Shown here piece after piece: positions 49,201-60,685 of a DNA stretch of 64,000 nt. The notes under the pieces were generated by a model that saw only the letters and a list, made by a program, of their open reading frames with translations, had not been told where the DNA came from and did no database searches. Origin of the DNA: Rhabditophanes sp. KR3021 (taxonomy: Eukaryota > Nematoda > Chromadorea > Rhabditida > Alloionematidae); NCBI GenBank assembly GCA_963281155.1, contig CAUJLY010000002.1, positions 4,960,001-5,024,000 of the forward strand. Reading direction: 5' to 3'. Each line of letters begins with the position of its first letter. Position 1 is the stretch's first letter. The translations under genes and the position numbers were made by a program.

Positions 49201-49929
49201 ATTAAAACACATAATAAGTCCCTTTAAAATGTATGGTTCATATCCTTTAGGATATATAAATAACGTTATGAAGTGAAGGCAAAAAAATTGAACCCTAATA
49301 ATGATGGTTTTAAAGTCAAAACCTTATACTAAATAAAAATACATTTAAACTGAAAAGACATACACAGAAGATAAGAGTGCCTGTTATTTTGATGATATAA
49401 ATCAAAAGATAATCTTACAAAAGTTAAATAAATCATAAACTTTAATTTATTATTTGGAAAAAACTCCTAGACATTACTTTTTATTTGTGTCTGGTTGGAA
49501 AAGTTGAAATACAAGATAGAACATATTCAATTTATTAAAGAAGAGATTACAATCATAATGGTAGTGAAATAATAAATTTTAAAAAAACATATACATTTTC
49601 ATACATTAAACAGCTCATTTTTTGATTCTGTCTAAACTAGATAACAAACAATTCATATCAATTTGTTTATAAACATTTTTTAGTATGAGATTAAAGGATA
49701 TAATGTGTTTTGGTCAAAAACAGTTAAATGAATATGTGGTGTGAATTTTTAAATTAAAGATGATTTGGAGGAAGACAAAACATAATATACTTTCAGATGG
49801 ACAGACAGAGAATATTAGGAGAAATATACATGTTTGTGTAGTGATAAGTTAAGTTAAATTGTATTTGATGAGAAGACATTTTTCTTTGTCCTTTGTTCAC
49901 TATAAGCTTAAGAGTAATTTTCTTTAAAT

Positions 49930-52772
49930 TTAGTATGGATTTGACAACAGAAAGTTGGAGGGGAAGCTAGAAAGGTGGGGGAAATTTGCTCCAAATGGCA
50001 TGCCTGCTGCTATAGCTGCTGCGGCCACGGCCATTGAGTTGTTTCCATGGTGATGTCCGTTTCCTTGGCCCATCATCATATTCGGAGCTTGCTGCAAGGG
50101 ATCCTTTGATTCTTTCTTGTGCTTCATTCTTCGGTTCTGGAACCATATCTAATAGAAGGAACATATTAGTATTTTCGTTAAGAATTTTAATTAATTATGG
50201 TTTATTTGGATAGAGTGCAAGCTCGAAGTAAAAGTTAGACATTTTCGGGATACAATCACCAATGGCCAAACTCACCTTTACTTGTCGCTCAGTAAGCATC
50301 AACGCATGAGCAATTTCGATCCTCCGTTTCCTAGTTAGATATTTGTTAAAGTGAAATTCCTTCTCGAGTTCTAAAACTTGTGAACGTGTATACGCAGTTC
50401 TTTGCCTCTTTTCCCCTCTAGTAGAACCTGAAAAAACAACATCATTTTATTGTTGCCACGTGCCATCAGTTTTGATTTTGTTATGGGCCCCAAAGTAATA
50501 TATCCCTTCCACAAATCATCTTGTCTCATTTTTCAAGTTGGCACTCTCTTCAGAGAAGTAATAAAAATGACTGCGAAAGTCTGGGCATTGGTAAGTAAAG
50601 ATATATTTAATCCGATTACCCAAGCAAAGATTTACGAGATCTGGTACAAAAAGATTCCTGCACAACAGGACTCTAATAAATGTAAATTTGTCTTGTTTGT
50701 TTGTATAATATCAAGGAGAGAGCTGTATGGTTTTGGTGTACAAAATGTCAGATTGGATACAATTTATCTTTCTTTTTAGGCCTCATAAATTATATTAAAC
50801 TCAGATGATAAGAACTTTTCGACCAATAAATTATAATTGACTTTTCCCAAAAAGACACAACTATTGTCAGAGGACAAAATTGATTTGATACAAAAAAGAA
50901 ATAACCTAATTGATTTTGCAACAAAAAATATCAACAACAAGAGACAGTAAGATTTAGTGTATGAGATAAGGCAGTTTGAATAATTTACAACCATACTCAT
51001 ATTTTACCTTCCTATTGCCGAAGTGTTGTTAATATTTATTGTTGGTTAACGTTAAATTAATAGTCATTTCCATGTTTAGACATTTAAAATTACCTCCAGC
51101 CGAGTGAGCCCTCGTCATCCACGCATAAACAGCCACATTTCCTTTTTCATCCACCATTTCATCCTCCTTCATTTTTTCATTATCATCTGTTATCCAATTA
51201 GCCGAGGAACTTTGGTTTGAGTAGACGCATGACGATCCCTTAAAAATATGCTTCATTATTAAATATGTTTCATTGTTAAATATGTTTCATTATTGAATAT
51301 GTTTCATTATTGAATATGTTTCATTATTGAATATGTCTAATTATTTTAAAAAAACACATGCTATTTATTTAATAATGTGTCACAACCAATTGCCACCATA
51401 TTTACAATGCCAACATTTTCGACTCAATCTCATCAAAAAGTAATATGTCACATGATTAATTCATAGCTATAAATCTTTTTTGTAAAATTGCTTTAAACTC
51501 AAAATACTGCAAAAACGAGTCAGCATAAAAAAATAAGGCAAAAGATTGTTGGTTAATTATTTGTATCTTAGTGTACATAATTATGTCTTGCAACAACTTA
51601 ATTTGGTGCTTATTTTAAAAACTTCCCATATCGTGTTGTTTATTGGATGAAATATATTTGACGATACAAATATTTATTTGATATCAAGTCTTTGTATCTT
51701 AAAACTAAAGTGTGCGTAAGTGTGAGTAGGTAGAAAAGTGACATATACCGTACCCTTTTGACATAAATCACCTTGGTCCAGCCATTAAAGGCTTTTCGAA
51801 ATATCAAAAGTGTCTTTTTTACCTAAATGCAAATTAAAAACGAGTCGCAACATTTCCAAAAGTCTTTTTTTGTTCTATTCATCTGTCAGTACCAAAAAAT
51901 GACTACAAATCAATCATTCCCTAATTTTCATTCTTTTTTAATCCTCTCTTTCGACACAAATAACCTAATTTTAGAACTAAAACACAAAAGTCTTTGTTCC
52001 CTAAAAAATGGCAACATCTTTTGCCTCATCGCCAATTAATTACACAACCACCACACCACCAAAAGACATCTGAACTTCAGAACAAAAACCATTAATTTTA
52101 ATCAAAAAATGATTTTTGCAACATCTTTCGCCCATTAATTATGTGTATATGTACATTTTCTGTGGATCATTGGCAACATCTTAATTTATAACGTATATCC
52201 AAATAAACTTTATCATAAGTAATTGGACAGCCAAAATAAGTTGTACATTTTGAAAAATAAATAGTACATTTTGAAAAATAAATAGTACATTTTGAAAAAT
52301 AAATAGTACATTTTAAAAATAAGCTGTACATTTTAAAAAATAAGTTGAACATTTTTTAAAATAACTTGCACCTTTTAAAAGAACTTGTATAATTTTTAAG
52401 TTTAGCTGAGTTTTAACTTACTGAATCTGTAGCATTATTCTCAACATCTCCACCACCTCCCAGATTTCCTGGATGTGCAGCCGGCGACTGCTGGTAAATC
52501 ATCAAAGGATCTGTGCCAATCAAAGGAACTCCTTGATAATAAGGATTGACAAGACCAGTATTACTTATCAATCTATTACTTCCCCCATTTAGCGGACCTG
52601 AATAATAGTAGTCTGTGGAATGGGAATTTATTTGGTAGTGATTGGAGTTTGAAATAGAAGATAAGGTAGGAATTGATGTAGGTGTGGAGGAAGATGGTGC
52701 TGATAAGGGATTGGTGTTGTCGATGTTGGAGGCACCAATGTTGAGACCTGTTGGAGTGCTTGAAGCTGTCAT
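49930..52772 (-). CDS. lin-39: Central-class Hox protein LIN-39 (Scr/Dfd type)
   Basis: Homeodomain factor that sets mid-body fates, including vulval precursor competence, in C. elegans. Four exons (52422-52772, 51094-51238, 50276-50427, 49930-50148) give 288 residues with all phases closing. The Ser/Thr/Asn-rich N-terminus lacks domains. The hexapeptide region reads [10 protein letters not shown] at 154-163, with Ala where YPWM has Pro. The homeodomain (about 171-230) begins [20 protein letters not shown], and its recognition helix [19 protein letters not shown] is the lin-39 form. The C-terminal MPFGANFP also matches the LIN-39 tail as I recall it. Introns are 1183, 666 and 127 nt. The first holds two tandem repeats, one directly before the exon 2 acceptor. 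The last intron falls between homeodomain residues 46 and 47. Confidence 0.95.
51247..51345. repeat. Tandem repeat, 17-nt unit, next to the lin-39 exon 2 acceptor
   Basis: Five to six copies of aatatgtttcattattg (minus strand: caataatgaaacatatt) end about 9 nt before lin-39 exon 2, so the repeat supplies the branch-point region of intron 1. Confidence 0.75.
52237..52390. repeat. Tandem repeat, 21-nt unit, lin-39 intron 1
   Basis: About seven copies of tacattttgaaaaataaata, exact in the middle and diverging on one side. Because the unit is a multiple of three it creates a spurious repetitive ORF on the minus strand. The start of intron 1 lies about 30 nt away. Confidence 0.8.
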
Positions 52773-55700
52773 GGATCGTGCCTAAAGTTGCGGTAATTAG
52801 TTGTTGTCGCATACAAATAAACAAGACTATGTACGGTAAAAAAAGTTTAATGAGATTTTTGATCTATTATAGACACAACTAACAACCATTTCAACTAATC
52901 TTGATGCTACCATAACAAAAGTGTAAACCTTCACTAACACTTGCCTCTCAAAATAGCTTTTTATCAAAGAAAGGCCCAATAAAATATGATATCAAAGTAT
53001 TTATCAATATATCTATAAAGCAGCAACAAAAAAATCAAGTCAAGTGGCGGCAAGCTTAAAAGCATACATACACACATTCTTCTAAACTCAAATAATATTT
53101 GAAAAAGAACATTTTTGGCTGAAGACAGTCAGAATTAAAATAATGATGTTGAAAGTATAGTGTTTGTATGGGGTGTCTATATATTTTATATTACATTTAA
53201 ATGTCTCTGATAAAAATATTGAATATACATATGAATGCGAGTAAGAATAAATTTAAAGCAGCAAAATTAAAATGCATAGTAAAATGGATGGACAACAAGA
53301 TATTGAGACTGGAAAAATTGTAGGAGGAGAACGTGTGTATGATGTGTATTGTCGAGTATATTGGGCTGTTTTCATTTGGTGAGGCAAAAAAGACTTTATT
53401 TACAAAAGGAGGCAGAATAGAGCTGGAGGTTAGGATAATGGAGATTAGGCATTAGTGGGGTTGGAGATTTTTTCGAAAATTGAGCAAATAATTGAAAGGA
53501 ACTTTTTAGATCTATTTCAAGGATTGGGTTGCCCTGCTAGTACTGTGGCTTTGGGGTGGATATAGTCCTGGTATAAAGTGTTGCAGGGTGTATGTAGTAA
53601 AGGGATTGGCGACGCATAAATTGCCGAAAGTTAGAGCAACCAAAAATATATACGTTTGATATTTATCTTCTAGTATAGGGTGTGGCTTTTAACGAGGTGA
53701 TACAAATAATATTTTTGTTTAGTTTATTAATCAAAAAAATTAATTTTAATATTGATGATTGAGTAACAATAACAAAATTGCTTCACACGCAGTAATCCTA
53801 CCATATAATTGTTAATATTACTATAGGTATTAATTGAATTGTATGTACTTATAGAAGTATGGTAAAGATCTTAGATAAAACGAATGTTGCGTGTGGTTTG
53901 TGACTTCTATAAACAATCCCCCTTCAAATTATTCATGTAAAATGTATATTTATTTAAAGGGTTAGGTAAAAAATTTGATATAAAATGATAAATGAGTTTG
54001 AAAGTATCGTGGTGTGGCTGATTGAAATTCAGTAAAAGTGGCGATAGTGGTGTCAAAATTAAATATCTTTAATCAACATGAATATGATCATTTTATTAAT
54101 GAGAGAGAAAGGTTGGAAATGATAATTGGCGCTTGAACCAAATAAATCATCACCTTTTAAGGCGATTAAAAAATGATGTTAGTATAGAGGTGGTGATTAG
54201 GCATAAAAAAGGAATATATTGCTCATTTAGTATGATTAATTTTTTGCGTCAATTGATGATAAAATTAATGCAATAAATGTGTGTGTGAATAAAGGTATTA
54301 ACAAGATAAATGGATACATTAGTATGAAAAGACAGTTTGGTTGCTTTTTGACTAATAAATTAATAAGTGCCATGTTTGGGGATCGTAAATTATGTGTTTT
54401 TGTGGAATCAGATAATAGTTGTTGATCTACATAATTTAATTACTTCCTCCTATTGCATGGATAGGCGTTGGACAGAAAGTACTTCTAAATATTAGATATG
54501 ATAAGTTTGATAATAAAAGTGTGCTTGTCAAAAAATGTCTCTTCAGCATATTATGACTGATCAGTCATAGAGATGCTTTTTGTAATTATTGTTGCAGTCA
54601 AAGTTTAGTATATAAATGTAAAAATCACCATAATCATGATCTTGCGTAACCAGTTATGAATACACATGCATTTTACACACATAGTCAGAGTTATTGAGAA
54701 TTTTGAAACAAAAACCATATCTTGATTAACAATTTTTTGGAAGTTACTTTGTTTCGCCAAAACTTTCTGGTAATAATCACCGACGGAAAGGAGGTGTATG
54801 TGTGGTTAGAAAAATTAATTATCATCAAAATCGGTTGTATTTAAATTCCATTTTATTCACTTTGATTCTAATTGTACAGTATATATGTTACGGGCAAATT
54901 GTTGCGAGAATAAAGCGTGAGAAAGTAAAGATAACATTGAAGGGGCTACAATAAAAAAGAATGAATAATTAGGGTGGATGAATGTCAAATATATACCTAA
55001 TTAGTTTCCTTTAAACCAACTTTCTGCATAAGATATCGTGTAACTTTTTAGAATATGTTGCCGAAAAAGATTCAAAGAGGATGAACTACAATATCAAGAA
55101 TTAACAACAAAGAGGTGAAATACCAGAAAAAGAAAAAAGGTTGAAGAAAAATATGAATATTTGATTGAAACAATACATAATGACTGTAAATATTTTTGTG
55201 GTAAAAGTGATTAGTGACCGCTGAAGAAACTGAAGGGGAAACAATATTAATATGTTGAACCATCTGTTAAGTATATTTATATCTATATCCTCTCCGGGTT
55301 TTGGCAAACATTTAGGTGTGTAATGGAAGGCAGTAAAGACTGTCGTTGGTATAAAATATAATTAATTGCAGTCATTAATATTATGAAAAACATATTTAAT
55401 TGCTTGAACAAATATATGCCACAAGTCTTGGGAATGAACATATTAATTATGTTGGCTGGGAACCTCTAATAAAAATGTTGTAGTTTAATTTTGCAACTGT
55501 TTGTACTTAATAAAAATCAAAGTAAATCACTCTAGATGGCTATTAAAATGAATTATTAGAAAATTAATAAATAATTCATCATCAAACACATCATTTATTT
55601 AAATAGATCTAAGTAGACATTGTTAGCTTGTTTTATGCAAAAGTTAATTTTTGATATGAATAAACAAAATTTGAATTACTAATAGACAACAAATACACTT

Positions 55701-57439
55701 TTTTGAATCGCACCACATATAACTACAACACAAACAATGTATATGTATTTAAAATATTTCCACTACCATCAAAACCTCGAATCCCGTTCAATCTTGTCTT
55801 GACGGCGGCTTGCTTTGTCGGAGGGCATGTCAAAGAATCCTCATGTTATGCCTTCATCAATTACGAGTAAAACAAAAAAGAGGGTGACTGTAGGGTAGTG
55901 AGTGTATGTGTGAGTGTACATAGCACATCTTCTAAAATACTCATTCACACTTCTTTTTTTAAATAAATTGTGCAAAAGTAGCTAATGAAAAAGAATTTAA
56001 GATAAATATTTTGATAAAGCATCTTATTATATGTTAAAGGAGATAAAGAGGAAGAGCTACTGTAAAGTGGTACGTTTTAATCCTTTTATATTTAAAATTT
56101 GATAAAACTATCAACGGAACATGTTAACTTTCCATGCAAACAAAAAAGCTATTTATAAGTATAATTCGTATTTGGAAATGATTTTAATCGCCACACTCTT
56201 TTCTTCTTAATAAACAATTAATAATAAAAGGCATCGGTGCCTTTTGGCATTGGTATGAATCGTAAAAGTTAAGAAGGATATATAGATATCTCCTTGTTTG
56301 CAATATAACCATCATAAGTATCAGCTGGCTCACAAGTTTTGTGTTGCAGATCGTATCACAAAGGACATGGCAAAAATTATGATGGTACTTTGGTGACAGT
56401 TTTAACAAAATGCCGCTAGCAAAATAGTCTTACTTATAATTAAATGAAAAGTTAATTTTCGTTTATATAAGATTTCCACAAAATCAAAAATCTCTTGCCC
56501 CTTTTTGATTAAATATTCCCAACGTACTTTGATATCTACATAACTTTAAAATTCACACACTTCATTCTTGCCAACACCTGCAAAAAATTAACTTAATAAA
56601 CCATTCACATGGTATAAAAAATTAACCCTAAAAAAGGTTTATTAATATGTTATTTGTAACGAGTATTAGATATGGTGAAAAATATTACTTAATTAAAGTC
56701 AAAATCATGTTTCATGGAAATATTAAGAAATATAAATTTTACTATTAATTAATAATATTTAATGGCCTTTCATAGGATTGCTATCAAAATATTTTTATAG
56801 GAAGTCGAGTGTTGTGTGTTAATTGAAAGTGTTAAAATAAGACTTTCAAGTTGTAGTATTATTTGTATCTGGTTTGGTCTATCATGATTAATTAAATCCA
56901 ATTAGTCAAAAGATACAAATAAAGTAACCTCATTTAAACTTATCAATCATTGCTTAAGCCTTTACTTTAAATATAACTAATCAAAAGAATTCTGCCGCAA
57001 ATACAAATAGATGATGTCCTGTACCGGGAAAGGTGTGGATGGCAATGATTGATAAGGCATACCAAATGAAATAATTATCAAAGGAGAGGTGTAAAAGTTT
57101 GTTCAATGTACCGAAACAATGTGTCATTAGTGGCAGAATAAGCATATACATAAAGAATTTATTAGAGCTTTGGATATAAATAAAGAATGTTGTGGATAAA
57201 GCTATCAAAGTATAACATTGAGATCGAAATAAAGAATACGGATAAAGTTATCATGGTGGATCATATAAAATTCACACGGTTCGTTTAAGTTTTACATTTT
57301 TTATTAATTAAAATTTAGTTTTGTTGTACAACGTCATTAGTGATAAAGTATTTTGTTTGTTATGTCATATTTAATAAATACATTTCCATTAGTTTTGTTT
57401 GTTTGATTGCTTGTATGTGTCTAGATTAGTTGTAATAAT
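52773..57439. other. lin-39 upstream region / KSR 3' flank
   Basis: A 4.7-kb spacer without a supportable gene, expected to hold lin-39 control sequences. A less AT-rich patch at about 55,780-55,900 (ttgacggcggcttgctttgt) stands out from its surroundings. Other frames are driven by composition. Confidence 0.5.
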
Positions 57440-60374
57440 TCAAAAGATGCTTTCGTAACTTTTCGGACTCGGGAAACTCGGACTTCTGGTTACATGTTTT
57501 TTGGGAACATCATTTAGTTTTTTGTGAATTTCCTCGAATTCATTCCGGACTTCTGGATTGATATCCCAACATTTGGTAATTATTCCTGTCAATACTCTGT
57601 TAACATTAAATCCCTTGAAAGACGCCTTTACCCCTCTACCAATAAAGAAAATTCTCCTTTCCCATGCTTCATTTTCAAATGGAAATTTACGGAAAAACAT
57701 CTCATATAAACAAGTTCCAAATGAATAAATGTCTGTTTTGTATGAAAATGGAAGAGGTGAGAAAGTGGAATTTAGGGATCTGATTAATTCAGGTGCTAGA
57801 TACGTGGTCCAGTTCTCAGAAACCAAATACCCATGATTTCTTTTTGGATACTGAAGCCTTGCCATATTAAATAACCCATAGTCTGTAATAATAATTTTCT
57901 TTCCATCAACGAAGATGTTTTTGGTTCTTAGATCCTTGTGAATAATATTCCTTGCTTTCAGGTACTGCATCCCTAGGCATATTTGTTGAGCAAAGCTGAG
58001 GGTCTGAGAATACTCCAAGCTATTACTTTTCATTCGTGAATCATTTGAGGGGTCTCCGTGGATAAGTCGATGCAAAGAACAATCTTTACAATCTTGAATA
58101 ATTAATGCATAAATATTTTTGTCTATCATGTAACCTTTGAATAAGGCTATATTAGGGTGACGTGTCTCACGAAAAGACGTTGTGTCGTTGTAAAGGGCTT
58201 TACCCCTTCCAGCTTCTTCGACATGGTCCATATTTAGGAATTTGATAACAATTTCCTCGTGAAATTGACCTCGCCTGACTTCTCCAAATCGACCACGTCC
58301 AATAAACTCTTTTACGTCGACTTCATCGTTCGTCTTTATACCTGTATTATCACTGGAAATTTTTTTATACTTTATTCTCATACTCGTTGTGTGGAATTTG
58401 CCTCTATAACAACCGATGCCTTCGAATTCAGGTAACTCAATGCCATCAAATAACAATCTCTTTGATGAAACTTTTTCTTCCAAAACTAGGCTCTTCAATG
58501 TTGTGTCTGAGTCATTCGTGGCTGATAGGTTAGTCGGCACCGAAATTGGCATATCTGTTGCATCTAAATCCTCCTCATCGAGTGTAGTTGTATTAGGTTC
58601 TGGCCAAATCTTCGAACTAACCCCGTTCCGCTGGCTTTTACTCCCCTGTACTGAATCAGTATTGGTAGAGGATGTCAATATGATATAAGGCAAGTTGTTG
58701 TTATTATTATTGGAACTGTTATTTGAAGTAAGTGAAGTTGTGGTAGCCTGTGAGAAGGTAGTATTCCCCGACTCCGGAAACGAAAACCTTTCAGCTGAAG
58801 AAGTTGATGAATACGAGGCCGAGGTCATCATATTGATTGCCTTTGGAACCGTAGAGTAAAGTGAATTAGCGGCCGGAGTTGACGGAGCTGTCGAATTAGT
58901 TGAAGAAGATGAATCACCTCCTGATGACTTTCCTGAATCCCATTTTTCCTAAATCATCAAATATTAAATAAACATTTACTTGCGTGAATCATACCTTTCC
59001 TTTATCTGTAATCAGTTGCCATGAAACATTGTATTAGGTATGTGAATAAAAGTTTAGTGCAAGTTTTGAATAATATTTTTATTTACTTTCAATTTTTCTA
59101 TCGTTTTTAAATGCACTTGATATATATCAATATGCTTATTATACCAATGATTATTATATCTATATGTATCATCAGAAGAGTATACACGGCAAATCATAAA
59201 GTACAATCACAATATACCTGATATTACTTGATCAATTTTGTCAATGTTTGCGCACTTGTTGACATTTTAAGTCAAAAAATACTTAATCTTTAATATTACT
59301 CATCATCTTTAATTCTATATTTGGGAACTGCTTAAGTTTTAAAAATTTGATACCCGTTTAAGCCATGTAATATGTGAATACCTGTATGAATCTTCATCCA
59401 GAAGAACTTGAAGTGCTCCACTGTTAGCCCACAGTTATTTTTAACCTTATCAATACACTCTTCATGGACTTTTTGCCTGTAAATACTTTTTTTATTAAAA
59501 ATAATTAGTCATTGCTTTGACTTACCCGCAATTTTTAGCTTTGCATTGAAGATTAGTAGAAAGTAAGGTCAAAGACCTGTGGCATCCAATACACATTTCA
59601 TTTTTGAAGTCCAATTTTCTTGTCTTCTTGGACCATTTGTGTGGAATGGAGTGCGGCATCTGGTGGTTAGGAAGGTTATTCTGGATGGGTGACTTTAGGA
59701 GACTCGTTGTTCCACCCGGCGAAAAAGGAGATGCTCTTGAAGAGGTGGTTGATGAAGGTGAGGGGGATGATCCAGGAAACTGGAAGTGATTTAAAGAACA
59801 ATTAGTAGATGTGAAATTTGTACCCGCTACAGAAGAAGAAATATTGTCTAGGGAGCCGTCTGTTTTATTGCCTTCAGCAATCGAATAAAGGGTGGATGTT
59901 GCAAGGACAGAGGTCATTTTAATGTTTGAGGGGGCATATTTAGTAGCACTACTGTTACTTGAAAGATCGTAGTGATGTGGAGAGGGACTCGATCCAAAGG
60001 CAACGAAACGGTTGTTTCCTTTGGATGACGATAGAAGCTCGGTATTATTATGAATTGTAGTTGTGTCATTGATTCCGGTGCTGATAGCATCAAGAGAAAG
60101 GGTGATGATGGTTGTCCCCCAAACAAACCACATAATCATTATGATTTGATAAGGGCGAAGGTCTGTCAGGTAAGGAAGTGATGTGCTGCGATTTCGGTGT
60201 CTCACCATGACCATTCTCAAATGAAAGTTTGTTGGTGGTGCCGTTTTTTGCCTCGCCACGTAGACTCAGTTTAGTTGGCGTCGTTAGACCCAAATTTATT
60301 TTGTCTTGGCCTTTACGGCTTGGTGGGTCAGGCACTGTAATTGAATGTTTCATTATATTAACAGTTGATGGCAT
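57440..60374 (-). CDS. ksr: Kinase suppressor of Ras (KSR) pseudokinase
   Basis: Scaffold that assembles RAF, MEK and ERK on the Ras pathway. The firm exons are 59382-59476, an 11-nt micro-exon 58995-59005 and 57440-58948, preceded by 59526 up to about 60374. The C1 zinc-finger domain reads CIGCHRSL...CKAKNCG, continued in the next exon as QKVHEECIDKVKNNCG. The kinase-like domain (~300 residues) has the Gly loop IGRGRFGEVRRG, a Lys in IVIKFLNMD, the KSR hallmark IIHKDLRTKN (HKD rather than HRD) and ITDYGLFN in place of DFG. The region before the C1 domain is Ser/Pro/Asn-rich, like the CA2/CA3 parts of KSR. In 60090-60259 two frames overlap and the join between them is unresolved, so the N-terminal model is uncertain. 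The ATG at 60374 follows a possible acceptor (ctaaaag), and an upstream CA1 exon may be missing. Confidence 0.88.
58995..59005 (-). other. 11-nt micro-exon of KSR
   Basis: Between the C1 exon, which ends in phase 1, and the kinase exon, which starts in phase 0, the 11 nt ATAAAGGAAAG are flanked by ...ttacag and gtatga.... They restore the frame exactly (residues D-K-G-K). Without them the downstream frame hits a stop within 11 codons. Confidence 0.75.
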
Positions 60375-60619
60375 CTTTTAGATTATTATTGATTATTTTA
60401 CTATATCCTTTGTAATGCTCTCTTGTATTTACATATCAATAGCCGTCTAGATTTGGTTTGAAAATTGACTTCCAACTTCATTAACTATAGGTTTTTCTTG
60501 ATGCGTAGCTGTCTATGTGATAAATTTATGTTGTTTCTTAAAAGTTATAGTTCTTTGTGTGACATCAATTTTGTGTGTGAATTTTGTCGAAAAAGGATAA
60601 TCAGCTGATAAAGTATGTA

Positions 60620-60685
60620 CAAAAATTGATATACAAGTTGATATATAAATTGATATACCAATTAATACACAATTCGATATACGTT
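60620..60685. repeat. Short tandem repeat
   Basis: Five imperfect copies of aattgatatac / agttgatatat, about 11-14 nt each, upstream of KSR. Confidence 0.5.

Larger units (their letters stand above)
42193..49929. other. ceh-13 upstream / inter-Hox region
   Basis: A 7.7-kb interval without a convincing gene, between lin-39 and ceh-13 (both read right to left). It should contain the ceh-13 promoter and enhancers. Seen in it: a less AT-rich patch at about 42,960-43,260, orphan minus-strand splice donors (43438, 47745, 48675), a composite Hox/Pbx-type 10-mer at 46192, and small tandem repeats at 45,328 and 45,725. I found no sequence resembling the mir-10/mir-57 seed region. Confidence 0.5.

Noticed and set aside
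52167..52352. Repetitive Cys/Phe/Ser minus-strand frame
   Set aside because: Translation of a 21-nt tandem repeat inside lin-39 intron 1.
52773..57439. Search by eye for a mir-10/mir-57 type microRNA near lin-39
   Set aside because: No accctgtag seed-region match with a flanking hairpin was seen; ctaccctacag near 55890 (minus strand) is not the family sequence.
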